NCBI GenBank assembly: GCA_036322835.1
Contig: AP027304.1
Coordinates: forward strand, 2,852,001-2,916,000
Source of the DNA: Tenuifilaceae bacterium CYCD
GTDB lineage: Bacteria; Bacteroidota; Bacteroidia; Bacteroidales; Tenuifilaceae
Direction of reading: 5' to 3'
Length of the DNA stretch: 64,000 nt
Below, piece after piece: positions 30,254 through 40,325 of this stretch (positions within the stretch are counted from its first letter, which is position 1; every line of letters begins with the position of its first letter). Under the pieces are notes generated by a model that saw only the letters and a list, made by a program, of their open reading frames with translations, had not been told where the DNA came from and ran no database searches. Both the position numbers and the translations under genes were made by a program.

Positions 30254-32490
30254 TGTAGTTCAAATTTTTTTTCGATTAAATCGCGTGAATCTCCTCCAAC
30301 AAAAACAGTGAATTCTCCTGGTTCGTAGTGGTAAATCATATCTTTATTGTAGAATTTTAAGTCGTTGGCTGTTAATGTGAAGGATACCGATGCTTGCGCT
30401 CCTTTTTTTAGGTAAACCTTTTTAAAAGCTTTGAGTTCTTTTACCGGCCGCGTTACGCTGGCCACCATGTCTCTGACGTACAGTTGACAGGTTTCCTCAC
30501 CATCGAAATTTCCTGTATTCTTTAGCGTAAAAGTTATCCTGAGTGTGTCGGTACTTGTAATGGACTGCTCATCGAGAACTAAATCTGTGTAACTAAATGA
30601 TGTGTAGCTTAGGCCATACCCAAAAGGATACAGAGGCTCGTTGGATACATCAAGGTATTTACTCGTGTATGGATCGTTTGCATCAAACGGACGGCCTGTG
30701 TTTTTGTGGTTATAGAAAATTGGTATTTGCCCAACATTTCTTGGAAAACTCATTACCAATTTTCCAGATGGATTATATTCACCCATTAAGACATCTGCGA
30801 TGGCATCGCCGCATCTGGTGCCTAGTTGTCCTGTAAATATGATTGATGGAATGTTGCTTTGAAGCCATTCTAGTATCAATGGGCGACCTGCCATAACAAT
30901 GGCTGCAATTGGTTTTCCCGTTTTGGCGAGTTCTTTTAACAGATCGAGTTGAACTCCTGGTATATCGATGTTCGATCGGCTTGCAGCTTCTCCGCTGAGC
31001 GCATTGTTTTCGCCAATAACGCATATTACGATATCAGATTTTTGTGCGGATTGAATGGCTTTGCTGAAGCCGCTCTTGTTGTTCCCGGTGAACGGGGCTC
31101 CTTGGGTGTATTCAATTTTTGTATTTGGTAATTTCTCCGATAAACTTTCGACGATAGTTTTAACATTTGACGTATCGCCTTTGCCGTGCCATGAGCCTAG
31201 CATGTTGATCCGGCTATTGCATAAAGGTCCAATAAGCGCAATGCTTTTTACGTTTTTATTAAAAGGAAGTATTTTACAGTTATTGTAATTCTCGTTTTTG
31301 AGTAGTACTATGGATCTTTTTGCTTCTAATAGTGAGAAATCCATAATTTCATCTGATTGGGTTATTTCGTTTTGCCTTTTATTATCGATATATAAAAAGG
31401 GGTTATCGAACAAACCTAGAAGATATTTGGCTCTTAAAATTCTACGGACAGCATTGTTTACGAGTTCTTCGTCAATTTGATGATCCGTAACCAATTTCTT
31501 TAAATATTTTGCATAGCAACCGCTTTGCATGTCCATATCCAATCCTGCATTTATGGCAAGTTCAGTTGCTTGCTGATCACCCTTCGCAACACCATGTGCT
31601 GTAAGTTCGCTAACCGATTGCCAGTCCGATACAACAAAGCCTTTAAAATTCCATTCGTTTTTGAGAATTTGGGTTAAAAGGTATTTGTTTGCAGTGCATG
31701 GCACTGCATCTAACTCATTAAAGGAACTCATTACGGATATAGCACCCGCATCTACAGCAGCCTTAAATGGAGGTAGATATATTTCCTTGAGTGTTCTATC
31801 CGAGATATCAACTGTGTTATAGTCTCTGCCGCCATAGGGAACTCCATACGCAGCGAAATGCTTTACACATGCAGCAATAGTAGAAGGATTGTTTAAATTT
31901 TTGCCTTGATAACCTTGAACTTTTGCTTTGGCTATTAGTGAGGCTAAGAATGGATCTTCGCCAGATCCTTCGGAAACTCTTCCCCAGCGGGGATCTCGAG
32001 TAATATCAACCATTGGGTTGAATGTCCAGTTTAGTCCCCAAGCGCTTGCTTCTTTAGCGGCTAAGCTAGCACTCTTTTTAATTAGTTCAGGATTCCATGT
32101 GCAGGCTTCGGCAAAGGGAATTGGAAAAATTGTTTTAAAGCCATGAATTATATCGTACCCAAAAATTAAAGGAATGCGTAATCGGGTATTGGTTACTGCC
32201 ATTTGTTGCAGTTTATAAGCATTTTCGGTGCCGAGTACATTAAAAACGCCACCAACTCTACCGTTGGATATTTCGTTCTCGCAAAAAGTAGTTTTCTGTG
32301 GACCTGTGGGGTTAATGTCGCTTGCATACAAAGTAAGTTGACCAATCTTCTCATCCAATGTCATGAGCGATAAAAGGGAATCAACCTTTCGATCAATCTC
32401 ATTATCATATTCTCCATGCTTTGAGGTGCAAGAGCACATAGTTATGGCTATAAACGCGAGAATTACAAGTAACCAATCTCGTTTTTTCAT
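30250..32490 (-). CDS. GH3 beta-glucosidase, lipoprotein or periplasmic
   Basis: A 746-residue enzyme with lipobox-like N-terminus (AITMCSC, Cys19 or Cys21). Domain order is GH3 TIM barrel (about 30-370), alpha/beta sandwich and Fn3-like C-terminal domain (about 650-740). The nucleophile is Asp289 in GFVVSDWQ, the barrel carries DPRWGRVSEGSGEDP (166-180), KHFAAYG and the second domain carries SGEAASRSN with the acid/base region. It matches BglX-like beta-glucosidases, some of which in Bacteroides specifically cleave beta-1,2-linked gluco-oligosaccharides. It would release glucose from sophorose made by GH144. It lies 15 bases from the upstream GH144 and overlaps the downstream one. Confidence 0.92.
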   Translation of the reverse strand: MKKRDWLLVILAFIAITMCSCTSKHGEYDNEIDRKVDSLLSLMTLDEKIGQLTLYASDINPTGPQKTTFCENEISNGRVGGVFNVLGTENAYKLQQMAVTNTRLRIPLIFGYDIIHGFKTIFPIPFAEACTWNPELIKKSASLAAKEASAWGLNWTFNPMVDITRDPRWGRVSEGSGEDPFLASLIAKAKVQGYQGKNLNNPSTIAACVKHFAAYGVPYGGRDYNTVDISDRTLKEIYLPPFKAAVDAGAISVMSSFNELDAVPCTANKYLLTQILKNEWNFKGFVVSDWQSVSELTAHGVAKGDQQATELAINAGLDMDMQSGCYAKYLKKLVTDHQIDEELVNNAVRRILRAKYLLGLFDNPFLYIDNKRQNEITQSDEIMDFSLLEAKRSIVLLKNENYNNCKILPFNKNVKSIALIGPLCNSRINMLGSWHGKGDTSNVKTIVESLSEKLPNTKIEYTQGAPFTGNNKSGFSKAIQSAQKSDIVICVIGENNALSGEAASRSNIDIPGVQLDLLKELAKTGKPIAAIVMAGRPLILEWLQSNIPSIIFTGQLGTRCGDAIADVLMGEYNPSGKLVMSFPRNVGQIPIFYNHKNTGRPFDANDPYTSKYLDVSNEPLYPFGYGLSYTSFSYTDLVLDEQSITSTDTLRITFTLKNTGNFDGEETCQLYVRDMVASVTRPVKELKAFKKVYLKKGAQASVSFTLTANDLKFYNKDMIYHYEPGEFTVFVGGDSRDLIEKKFELQ

Positions 32491-32505
32491 TGTAATACAG
32501 ATTGC

Positions 32506-34143
32506 TTAGTTATTGACAAAACTTAGTTTAGCCATAGCTTGTTGAACCTCGGGTGCCGACATAAATAAACTCCAACATAATCCAGTTCTGTAATTTTCAA
32601 TCATTATAATTATTGGTCCCTGATCTATGGCTAAGTATGAATTTCCCCACCAGTTCGCCGAAGCGTTAAATGCATCGTAAAAACCGTAATTTCCCCAAGT
32701 TTTATCGCCTAATTTATAGTATAAGAAACGTGCTGCTTTCATTGATTCTTCAGGAGTGTAGGGCATAGATGAAAGTGCTGCAGTTGGCGAAATTACGCCA
32801 ATATCACGGGTGGGCTCATGAACTCCATATCCTGTATTATCGTCCGATGCCGTAAGACCCCAGCAATCCTCACTGTATAGTGGGTATCTTTTAGGGTTAT
32901 TTATGCAGTATTGCCTGTTGATAAGCGAGTGATTCACATTTTGCTGCCAGTAGTTGGCATAGTTGTCGCTTAAATTTTGGGGATTTAATCCCAAAAATGA
33001 ATAGTGGGCAAAAAATAGTGGTCCTCCATAATCGTAACCAACCGGTAATGTAAACCCATAAAATGCTTTTCCGTTGACAATTCCACCATTCTTTGCCCAT
33101 CCATTGTGATAAACCGATGCGTTAATAGGATAGCTTGTAGATGTTGCCGCCATGATATATGTTATTAATGCTTCGTTGTAGCCACTAATTTGCATGTTCA
33201 TAACCCAATCGTACGTGGGCGACCAATGCCAGTAAAGGACATCGTTTCCATCTTTAGTGTACCAATCCCATTCTATTTCGGCTAATAGTTGATTAATATC
33301 GTTGATAATTGCTGCTTCTTCAGCAATGCTTGTATTTAGATACTGTCTAACAGTAATTAATGCCTGTGCCATGTAGGAGGTCTCCACTAAATCGCCTCCA
33401 TTATCGTTAGTACTAAAAGGAATAATTGCGCCTGTGTTACCATTGTGCCAGTGTCCCCATGCACCGTGAAATCTATCGGCGTTTTTAAGGAAGTTTACAA
33501 TGCTAGTTATTCGTGCAATGCCTTCGCTTCTTGATATAAAACCTCGTTCAATTCCAATGGGAATTGTCATTAATCCAAAGCCGCTACCTCCAATTGTAAC
33601 TACATCGCCCGATGAATTTCGTTCTCTGCTCATTCCGCTTGTAGGATGCCCAAAATCCCAAAAATATTTGAAAGTTTGATGCTGTATTAGGGTTAGTAGT
33701 TCATCATCCGAAATTTGTGGAAATTTATCAGTTGAATCGAGCATGGTAATAAATTTGGCGGAGTAACCATTGGTGATTGTTCCCCCAAGATTTGGACCTG
33801 TATCGATGATAAATCGATATGAGTATAGCGATTTTAGTGTTGTTTTAGGCGATAAGGAAATAATTTTAGAATCGGAAGAAAAACTATAGTTATATGCAGT
33901 GTCGATGTTTCCCGTGAAGTAAAAAAATTCTTTGTTAAAATGCGTACTGTCTGTCTTTTTGTTGAAGTAGATATTGATTTCTACGTTGTTATAATTGATG
34001 TTGTATATTGTATTTGAGGTTGATTTAATATTATTTACAGTGATGGAGTCTACAAGAATATCGCCAACGTCAAAACCGTCGGAATCGTTGTTTGAGCATC
34101 CGAAGAAGATGAAGGATAGTATAAGTAGGCTGTATATTTTCAT
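32506..34143 (-). CDS. GH144-type endo-beta-1,2-glucanase candidate with N-terminal beta domain
   Basis: The ATG at 34143 (MKIYSLLILS) is used; a TTG precedes it by one codon. Lipoprotein signal with Cys16 (FFGCSNNDSDG), acidic after the Cys, so surface display is likely. Residues about 20-140 form an Ig/Big-like beta domain (SYRFIIDTGPNLGG), absent from the second GH144. From about 155 the GH144 barrel follows: YFWDFGHPTSGMSRER, GGSGFGLMTIP, EIEWDWYTKDG, FFAHYSFLGLNPQ, CWGLTASD, PTAALSSMPYTPEES and LAIDQGPIIIMIENYRTG. It is about 80 residues longer than the other copy. Probably the first, endo-acting enzyme at the cell surface (inference). Confidence 0.87.
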   Translation of the reverse strand: MKIYSLLILSFIFFGCSNNDSDGFDVGDILVDSITVNNIKSTSNTIYNINYNNVEINIYFNKKTDSTHFNKEFFYFTGNIDTAYNYSFSSDSKIISLSPKTTLKSLYSYRFIIDTGPNLGGTITNGYSAKFITMLDSTDKFPQISDDELLTLIQHQTFKYFWDFGHPTSGMSRERNSSGDVVTIGGSGFGLMTIPIGIERGFISRSEGIARITSIVNFLKNADRFHGAWGHWHNGNTGAIIPFSTNDNGGDLVETSYMAQALITVRQYLNTSIAEEAAIINDINQLLAEIEWDWYTKDGNDVLYWHWSPTYDWVMNMQISGYNEALITYIMAATSTSYPINASVYHNGWAKNGGIVNGKAFYGFTLPVGYDYGGPLFFAHYSFLGLNPQNLSDNYANYWQQNVNHSLINRQYCINNPKRYPLYSEDCWGLTASDDNTGYGVHEPTRDIGVISPTAALSSMPYTPEESMKAARFLYYKLGDKTWGNYGFYDAFNASANWWGNSYLAIDQGPIIIMIENYRTGLCWSLFMSAPEVQQAMAKLSFVNN

Positions 34144-34208
34144 CAAAATATATTTGTTTTTTGGAAAAAGGTGAGGGATATAGCTCCCTCACCAAATTTG
34201 TATAGAAT

Positions 34209-35156
34209 TTATTCAGTAACGTCAATTTGAGTTACTTCAGCATCGTAAAGTGCTTTTACCTCTGTTGCTGTTAATGCTCTATCATAGATGCGCAATTCAT
34301 CTATTAAACCTTTGTAAGGAGATGCCCATGCATCATCTTGCAATGCAGTGCCAGCAAGACGGTCGCACCATGCGCCGATAGCAAATTTTTGAGGATCGTT
34401 AAACTTCAAATCGCCAAGAGGTAAATCCTCTCCATCACGCTGCCAACGATTAACACCTGTGTAGTCTGTGCCATCAAAAGCAGTAACGTGTACTCCGTTT
34501 ACATAGGCATGGAAGGCTGATGTTGTATTGTCGTAGGTACAGATAATGTGTCTCCATTGCGATGCAGTTACATCAACAAACCATCCACTTCCGCGTTGAC
34601 CTTTCCATGATTCAGCATCATCTTTCCAGAAGTAGTTGTCCATTTCTGCATAGTTACGAGCCTGTTCTGTTTCACCTTCAGGCCAATTTCTGTGCTGCAA
34701 TAAGAAGAGGTTTCCCCAGATCCAATCGCCCTTACCGTCTAACTGGAAAACCATTTGTTCTGGAGCATCGGTAGTTGCAATTGTGTTAGGAATTTGCTTT
34801 AACCATACCGAAAAACTGAATGCTTTGAGTGTTTTTAACTTGCTGTCAGTTGGTAAGGTGTAAAGTAAACCCGAAGTTTTGTCTGTTGCGCCTTGAAATG
34901 CTTTTCCGCGTCGACCAGTAACAAAGGTTGCTGTTGTTGTGGTAGCATTACTTGGAGCCATTGCGCTGATATTATCAGTACCATTGTCTTCGAATGGGAA
35001 ATATGCAATCAAGTTAGTACTAGCAATAGTACTAGGATCTACTTTCCCATTGTTGTCGTTGTTGTCATCATCATCGCTGCATGCTGTTAGCATAAAGCCT
35101 CCCATTAGCATTGCGCTAAAAAGTAATGCGCCAATAATTCGAGATTTGTTTTTCAT
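34209..35156 (-). CDS. Surface glycan-binding lipoprotein, LamG/concanavalin A-like
   Basis: A 315-residue lipoprotein (Cys26 in LTACSDDDDNNDNN). The Asp-rich stretch after the Cys is the Bacteroidota lipoprotein export signal that sends proteins to the outer surface. Residues about 48-310 form a LamG/concanavalin A-like jelly roll: NLIAYFPFEDNG, TLKAFSFSVWLKQ, SQWRHIICTYDN, FHAYVNGVHV and GLIDELRIYDRALTATEV. No GH16-type catalytic ExDxxE is seen, so binding rather than cleavage is expected. It holds the SusE/SusF-like position next to SusD. Likely binds beta-1,2-glucan at the cell surface (inference). Confidence 0.85.
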   Translation of the reverse strand: MKNKSRIIGALLFSAMLMGGFMLTACSDDDDNNDNNGKVDPSTIASTNLIAYFPFEDNGTDNISAMAPSNATTTTATFVTGRRGKAFQGATDKTSGLLYTLPTDSKLKTLKAFSFSVWLKQIPNTIATTDAPEQMVFQLDGKGDWIWGNLFLLQHRNWPEGETEQARNYAEMDNYFWKDDAESWKGQRGSGWFVDVTASQWRHIICTYDNTTSAFHAYVNGVHVTAFDGTDYTGVNRWQRDGEDLPLGDLKFNDPQKFAIGAWCDRLAGTALQDDAWASPYKGLIDELRIYDRALTATEVKALYDAEVTQIDVTE

Positions 35157-35197
35157 AGTGATTAGATTTTAGTTAAACATTAGATTGAATTAATACA

Positions 35198-36682
35198 CTA
35201 GTATCCATTATTTTGAGTTAAGTTTGGATTCAATTGCATTTGAGCCGATGGAATTGGGTAATGTTCGTGTTTTCCAACAACAAATCCTTTACTTTGAAGT
35301 GCTGTTGCTGCCTGGTTTGTGCGAATAAGGTCGAAGAATCGATCTTCCTCTAAGGCAAGTTCTGCTCTACGTTCATCCCAAATATCCCGAATTGTTGCTC
35401 CTGAGATATTGTCTAATCCAGCACGGAATCTTACTTTGTTAATAGCATCATCGGCCGATAATCCACAAGTTGTAGGAGCCGTTGCTCCATTAACCAATGC
35501 TTCGGCATACATTAATAGAATGTCAGAATACCTTATTACGCGGATATCCTGATCGAATCCGTATCCGTTGTAATTCCATCCATTGCTGTTAGACGGGGTA
35601 TAAACCTTTCCATTGTAAACTGGGTTTGTGCAACCTGTTTTAATGCTATCGCCTTCTGGTGTAATTGTTCCTCGGTAGAGTAGGGTTGTGGCTGGTCGTA
35701 TAACCTCTCCTCTGGATGTATAAAAATCAATCAGATTTTGACTTGGAGTGCAAAAACCCCATCCTTGAAGATTTGCTGGGGTATTTCCTCTTGGACCCTG
35801 AACGTAGGCATATTCTAAGTACGTCTGTTCTCCGGACGATTGCCCGAGTGTAGAACTTTGAATTTCGAAGAGCGATTCTTTGGTATTTTCTCCATCTAGG
35901 CTGAATACCTCTCTAAAATCATCCAATAGTCCATATTTCCCAGAAGCAATGATCTTATCGGTTAATGAGGCAACGGAGTCCCATTCTGCTTGGTAGAGGT
36001 GAACTTTTGCTTTTATTGCCATTGCTGTGTACTTATTAATGCGCCCAGCCCATTCGCTTGAGTAACTTGTGGGTAATACGGCAATGGCTTCCTCCAAATC
36101 GTTCTCAATAAAATCGTATAGTTCGGCAGTGCTCGATTGGTGAACACTGGATAATTCCTCGGATGTTAGCACTGTGTCAATAATGGGAACTCGTCCGAAA
36201 AGACGTGTAAGATTGAAATACGCGTAAGCCCTAATTGTTTTTGCTTCGCCTTGGCATTGATGTGCGTATTCTTTATCCTCGCTATTGAGAAGAGCATCCT
36301 CAAAAAGAGGCATTTGGTGTATGGCGTAATTTGCACTACTAACAATATCGAAATTTCCGCTCCATAAATTGTTTATTAAACCGTTTGTCGAAGTATAGGT
36401 TAAATTATCGAGTTCGAGCATGGTTGGATTATCGGAAGGAGCACTCCCTTTGTCTGCATTGTCCGATGCGATTTCAAATGCACCGATGTATGGGAATACA
36501 TGGGCATTCCAACTTCTCAGACTTGCATATGCCGCACTTACCGAAAGGAAGATGTTCTCAGATTTGGTGTAATCTATTCCTGTTGTGGGTAGCGTTGCTT
36601 CTTGTCGAATGTCGAGGAAATCCTCGCAGTTGGTAAGGACAAGAACCATTACTAACGATATAATTGCTGTGATTTTTTTCAT
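35198..36682 (-). CDS. susD: SusD-like outer-membrane glycan-binding lipoprotein
   Basis: Start ATG at 36682 (MKKITAIISLVMVLVLTNCEDFLD), 18 bases after the SusC stop; a TTG extension to 36700 is less likely. The protein has 494 residues, lipid Cys19 and the typical EDFLDIRQEATLP start after the Cys. The TPR-rich SusD core follows (YAHQCQGEAKTIRAYAYFNLTRLFGRVPI near 140-168; key RAYAYFNL), ending with the RagB/SusD C-terminal block DRFFDLIRT and HEHYPIPSAQMQLNPNLTQNNGY (key PIPSAQMQLNPNL). SusD sits as a lid on SusC and captures oligosaccharide for import. Confidence 0.93.
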   Translation of the reverse strand: MKKITAIISLVMVLVLTNCEDFLDIRQEATLPTTGIDYTKSENIFLSVSAAYASLRSWNAHVFPYIGAFEIASDNADKGSAPSDNPTMLELDNLTYTSTNGLINNLWSGNFDIVSSANYAIHQMPLFEDALLNSEDKEYAHQCQGEAKTIRAYAYFNLTRLFGRVPIIDTVLTSEELSSVHQSSTAELYDFIENDLEEAIAVLPTSYSSEWAGRINKYTAMAIKAKVHLYQAEWDSVASLTDKIIASGKYGLLDDFREVFSLDGENTKESLFEIQSSTLGQSSGEQTYLEYAYVQGPRGNTPANLQGWGFCTPSQNLIDFYTSRGEVIRPATTLLYRGTITPEGDSIKTGCTNPVYNGKVYTPSNSNGWNYNGYGFDQDIRVIRYSDILLMYAEALVNGATAPTTCGLSADDAINKVRFRAGLDNISGATIRDIWDERRAELALEEDRFFDLIRTNQAATALQSKGFVVGKHEHYPIPSAQMQLNPNLTQNNGY

Positions 36683-36700
36683 GGCTTCTTGGATTTTCAA

Positions 36701-39700
36701 TTAAAAGATCATTTTTAAACCAAGCGAATAGATTGCTTGCATTGGATAAACCGTATTGTCAACTCCGCTACTTATTGGAGAGCCTCCAATTTCAGGAGTA
36801 AATCCGTTGTAAGTAAAGAATGTGAAGGGATTTTGAGCCGTTGCGTAAATTCTTAGTTTTGGAATGAAGCGAATCTTCTCAATGGTATATCCCAGCTGAA
36901 TATTCTGAATTCTTACATAGAAACCATTTTCTACAAAGAAATCGTTGGCTTGCTGTGTATATGAGTAGTTATAAGCTTCGGCCGAAGGGTATTTGTTCGA
37001 TTTATTGGAAGTAGTCCATCTGTTTTCGTAAAAATCTGCATCGTAGTTTCCATCTGTAAATACATCCCTGTTCATGCGTTTTGCATTAAGAATTTTATTG
37101 CCGACCTGACTTGTGATTGATATGCTGAAGTCGAAGTTTTTGTAGTTCATTCCAACATCAATTCCGGCAATTAGCCAAGGAGTAGGACTGCCTAGGTACA
37201 CTTTATCTTTATCGTTAATTACCTTGTCGCCATTCTGATCTTTATACTTAAAGAACCCTTTGTCTTTAATAGTCTGGCTTACAGGGTCGAGTAATGCTTC
37301 GCTTTCGCTTTTGTAAACCCCAGCAATCTCATATCCATAAAATGATCCAATTGGATGCCCAACCGTCGTTCGGGTGGAATAGTTTCCTCTAATTAGCCCA
37401 CTTGGAATATATTCTCGTCCCTCAAGTTTTAAAACCTCGTTGTGAATAGTGGTTGCATTAAAGTTAATGTGATAATCGCAGTTGTTGGCTATTTTATCTT
37501 TCCAGCTTACCGATAGTTCAATACCGGTATTTAATACATTCCCGTTATTTCCAAGAAGTTCTGCAACACCACCTCCGGTTGCAATTGGTGCATAGAATAC
37601 CACATTGTGGGTAACCCTACGGTAATAGTCCAGCTCTCCTGACAGTTTATTGTTTTTAAGTGTAAAGTCAACACCTAAGTCAAATTCCGTAACAGTTTCC
37701 CATTTTAAGTAGTTTTGTAGAACAGTTTGTGCACCAACTCCATCAACCAGTATGTCGCCAAAAATAGCCGAACTGCCTGCTCCGGTTTGTCCTAAAATCA
37801 CCGCGGAGTTAGTTGGAACATTATCGTTACCTAGCATTCCCCAGCTGGCTCTTAGTTTTAAATTGGTAAATATGTTATTTATTTTTTCGAAGTTTTCCTG
37901 AGTGATATTCCATCCTAAACCTACCGATGGGAAGTAGCCCCATTTTTCCTGATACTTAGAGCTGCCATCGGCTCGGAATGTAAAGGTTGCTAGATATTTA
38001 TCTTTGTAATTGTAAGTACCCCGAGTAAAGAATGAAAGACCGTTGTATCGCGATGCACCATCCCATGCAAATCTGTTTAGGTATGAGCCGTTAACAAGAT
38101 ATAGTGATTGTGAATCGAAATTGGGAACGTTTAATGCCGATCCAGATAGAGTTTCCTCTTTTTCAACTCTGGTCGATTGTCCTAATAGTATGCTATAACT
38201 ACTATTGCCCGTTGTATTTTTAAAGGTTAGAAGATTATCAGAAATGAGTTTTGATGACGTGCCAGATGTTTTACTAAGTGTGGAACTTTTAACTCCTTGT
38301 GATCCCCCCACATAGAATTCGGGAGTATAGTCTCTGGAGTTCCAGTTATTAACATCCTGATTGTATGAGGTCTTAAATGTTAATTTATCCTTTATAATCT
38401 CGAATTCGGCATATAGACTGATTACCTGTTTTCGCCCTTTTTCGTAGTTATTATTATAGTATGCTGTAGCAACTGGATTTCCGTATTGATTTCCAAATCC
38501 ATACTGTTGTGGCGATCCAAATTTGATAGGGTAAGCATCGGTATTATTATCGTCGTAAACAGGATAAACCGGAGGATTCACGTATGCACTAAAGAATGCA
38601 TCGTCATCGGGCGAATACTTATCGTAGTTTGAGAAAATTGCATTAACTCCGATTTTTAGGTAATTGTTTACTTTTTGATCGAATCGGGCTCTCAGGTTGT
38701 AGCGCTGGTAATAATTCTTTGCATCCATTATTCCATTCTGGAAAAGGTAATTACCTCCAATTGAGTACGATGATTTTTCTGACGATCCCGAAATATCTAT
38801 ATTATGATTTGTCATTGTAGCCGATCGTACAATATGTTGATACCAATCGGTACTTGTTGGGTAGTTATTTGCATCAAGTGGAGTATAACCAGCAATATTT
38901 GCATTGGCTTCATTCATAAGCGTTACATACTGATTTTTGTTGGCCATTTTCATTATATTGACTGGAACCTGAACTCCGACGTAACTTTCGTAACTAATAA
39001 TGGGTTCTCCCGATTTTCCTTTTTTAGTAGTAATCAGTATTACTCCGTTTGCTGCACGAACACCATAAATAGCCGATGCAGAAGCGTCTTTTAGAACAGT
39101 TAGATCTTCAATATCACTGGAATTTAGGAAGTCAATGTTATCAACGAAAACGCCATCAACAACATAAAGCGGCTTGGCATAATCGCCGATAGATCCAACA
39201 CCCCTAATTTTTACAGTAGCGCTGCTTCCAGGCGCTCCGCTATTGATGATTTGCACCCCGGTAACCTTGCCCTGTAATGCATTCATTGGGTTCGATGCTA
39301 TTTGCTTTGACAAATCGCTTCCTTTTACAGTGACAATAGGTGCTGTTAAGTCCTTTGTTTTTTGGGTGCCATAGCCAACGACAACCACTTCCTGAATATC
39401 TGTTGATTTTACCTGTAGAACAATATCCAGTACTGTTTGATTTGTAATTTCAATTTCCTGATCGATGTATCCAAGGAAAGAAATTACCAGAATTTTGTCG
39501 TTTTGATTAACTTCAATTACGAAATTTCCGTTGTAATCTGTCATGGCACCACGAGTGGTCCCTTTTACAATTATGTTTACACCTGGCAAACTCTCTCCGG
39601 TATCGGAGGCTTTTACTGTTCCTTTTATCATTTGTTGCCCTAGACTAACAAACGAAAGGGTACAGAAAAGAGTGATTGTGAATAAATATCGAAGCATTTT

Positions 39701-39706
39701 TTTCAT
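36701..39706 (-). CDS. susC: SusC-like TonB-dependent outer-membrane transporter
   Basis: A 1,001-residue beta-barrel transporter with signal peptide (cleaved after SLGQ), a carboxypeptidase-D-like domain (about 26-105; GVNIIVKGTTRGAMTDYNG), then the plug domain VVVVGYGTQKTKDLTAPI (108-125) and LQGKVTGVQIINSGAPGSS, YVVDGVFVDN, and a large barrel ending in LGLKMIF with a terminal Phe. This is the SusC pattern. It imports oligosaccharides with SusD using TonB-ExbBD energy. First gene of the PUL after the regulator and the small frame at 39715. The specific substrate, beta-1,2-glucan, is inferred from the enzymes. Confidence 0.95.
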   Translation of the reverse strand: MKKMLRYLFTITLFCTLSFVSLGQQMIKGTVKASDTGESLPGVNIIVKGTTRGAMTDYNGNFVIEVNQNDKILVISFLGYIDQEIEITNQTVLDIVLQVKSTDIQEVVVVGYGTQKTKDLTAPIVTVKGSDLSKQIASNPMNALQGKVTGVQIINSGAPGSSATVKIRGVGSIGDYAKPLYVVDGVFVDNIDFLNSSDIEDLTVLKDASASAIYGVRAANGVILITTKKGKSGEPIISYESYVGVQVPVNIMKMANKNQYVTLMNEANANIAGYTPLDANNYPTSTDWYQHIVRSATMTNHNIDISGSSEKSSYSIGGNYLFQNGIMDAKNYYQRYNLRARFDQKVNNYLKIGVNAIFSNYDKYSPDDDAFFSAYVNPPVYPVYDDNNTDAYPIKFGSPQQYGFGNQYGNPVATAYYNNNYEKGRKQVISLYAEFEIIKDKLTFKTSYNQDVNNWNSRDYTPEFYVGGSQGVKSSTLSKTSGTSSKLISDNLLTFKNTTGNSSYSILLGQSTRVEKEETLSGSALNVPNFDSQSLYLVNGSYLNRFAWDGASRYNGLSFFTRGTYNYKDKYLATFTFRADGSSKYQEKWGYFPSVGLGWNITQENFEKINNIFTNLKLRASWGMLGNDNVPTNSAVILGQTGAGSSAIFGDILVDGVGAQTVLQNYLKWETVTEFDLGVDFTLKNNKLSGELDYYRRVTHNVVFYAPIATGGGVAELLGNNGNVLNTGIELSVSWKDKIANNCDYHINFNATTIHNEVLKLEGREYIPSGLIRGNYSTRTTVGHPIGSFYGYEIAGVYKSESEALLDPVSQTIKDKGFFKYKDQNGDKVINDKDKVYLGSPTPWLIAGIDVGMNYKNFDFSISITSQVGNKILNAKRMNRDVFTDGNYDADFYENRWTTSNKSNKYPSAEAYNYSYTQQANDFFVENGFYVRIQNIQLGYTIEKIRFIPKLRIYATAQNPFTFFTYNGFTPEIGGSPISSGVDNTVYPMQAIYSLGLKMIF

Positions 39707-39714
39707 ATGGAGAC

Positions 39715-39999
39715 TTATTCATGGTTTTGGTTAGTATTTAGATTCGTATTTGATTCTTTGTTGCCTTCTTTCACCTTATTAAAATTTGTTTTAACATAAA
39801 GTGTTCTTGTAAGTTCTTTATTGGCAGTAGTTGTGAGGGTGTTTTCAGAATGTTTGTTTTGAACATTAGGAATACTAATGATCTTGTGAAATGGGAGAAA
39901 TTCTTCTGGTGAGTACTTAACGAGTATATTCTGTGTCAACCCTTGTTTTTGGTTGCACCAATTTTTTGTAGGTAATAATGATTTTGTGAGACTCTCCAT
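39715..39999 (-). CDS. Doubtful small frame just upstream of susC
   Basis: 94 codons from an ATG at 39999, ending eight bases before susC. Composition is Lys/Asn/Thr-rich and polar (NTNLNTNQNHE at the end) with no signal peptide or recognisable domain. It may be the AT-rich 5' untranslated leader of susC rather than a gene. I cannot assign a function. Confidence 0.25.
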   Translation of the reverse strand: MESLTKSLLPTKNWCNQKQGLTQNILVKYSPEEFLPFHKIISIPNVQNKHSENTLTTTANKELTRTLYVKTNFNKVKEGNKESNTNLNTNQNHE

Positions 40000-40325
40000 T
40001 TTAATGACTCTAAAAAAAGTTCAATAAAATTAGTTCTGGGAACTATTGAAGTCCATAAAAAACCATCATCAAAAACACCTCAGGTTAAAAAATGTTAAAC
40101 GAGGGAGCTGCTTTTTACTACATCATTTCAAAATAACCTTCAGTTTAAGATAAATATAATCAATTATTTAAATAATTGCAAGGGGGCGCTTTTTTATATT
40201 ATTTTTTATTAATTTAAAACGTTTGTGAGGGAGTAGTTTTGCGGGAAATTTGAAGAAAGTGTTTCTGATGTTTTTTTTCTTTTATTTAAATGATCAATTG
40301 GTTGCAAATAATTTAAGGTGATTCC
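40000..40325. other. Intergenic region before the PUL, no gene
   Basis: About 330 very AT-rich bases between the PUL regulator and the leader of susC. I find no exact TAnnTTTG on the minus strand here and no convincing large hairpin. It probably holds the susC promoter and the regulator binding site, but neither can be located by eye. Confidence 0.5.

Noticed and set aside
34209-35156. GH16 laminarinase
   Set aside because: LamG fold but no ExDxxE catalytic motif.
36683-36700. TTG start extending SusD upstream
   Set aside because: The ATG at 36682 begins a standard lipoprotein signal; the extension would disturb it.
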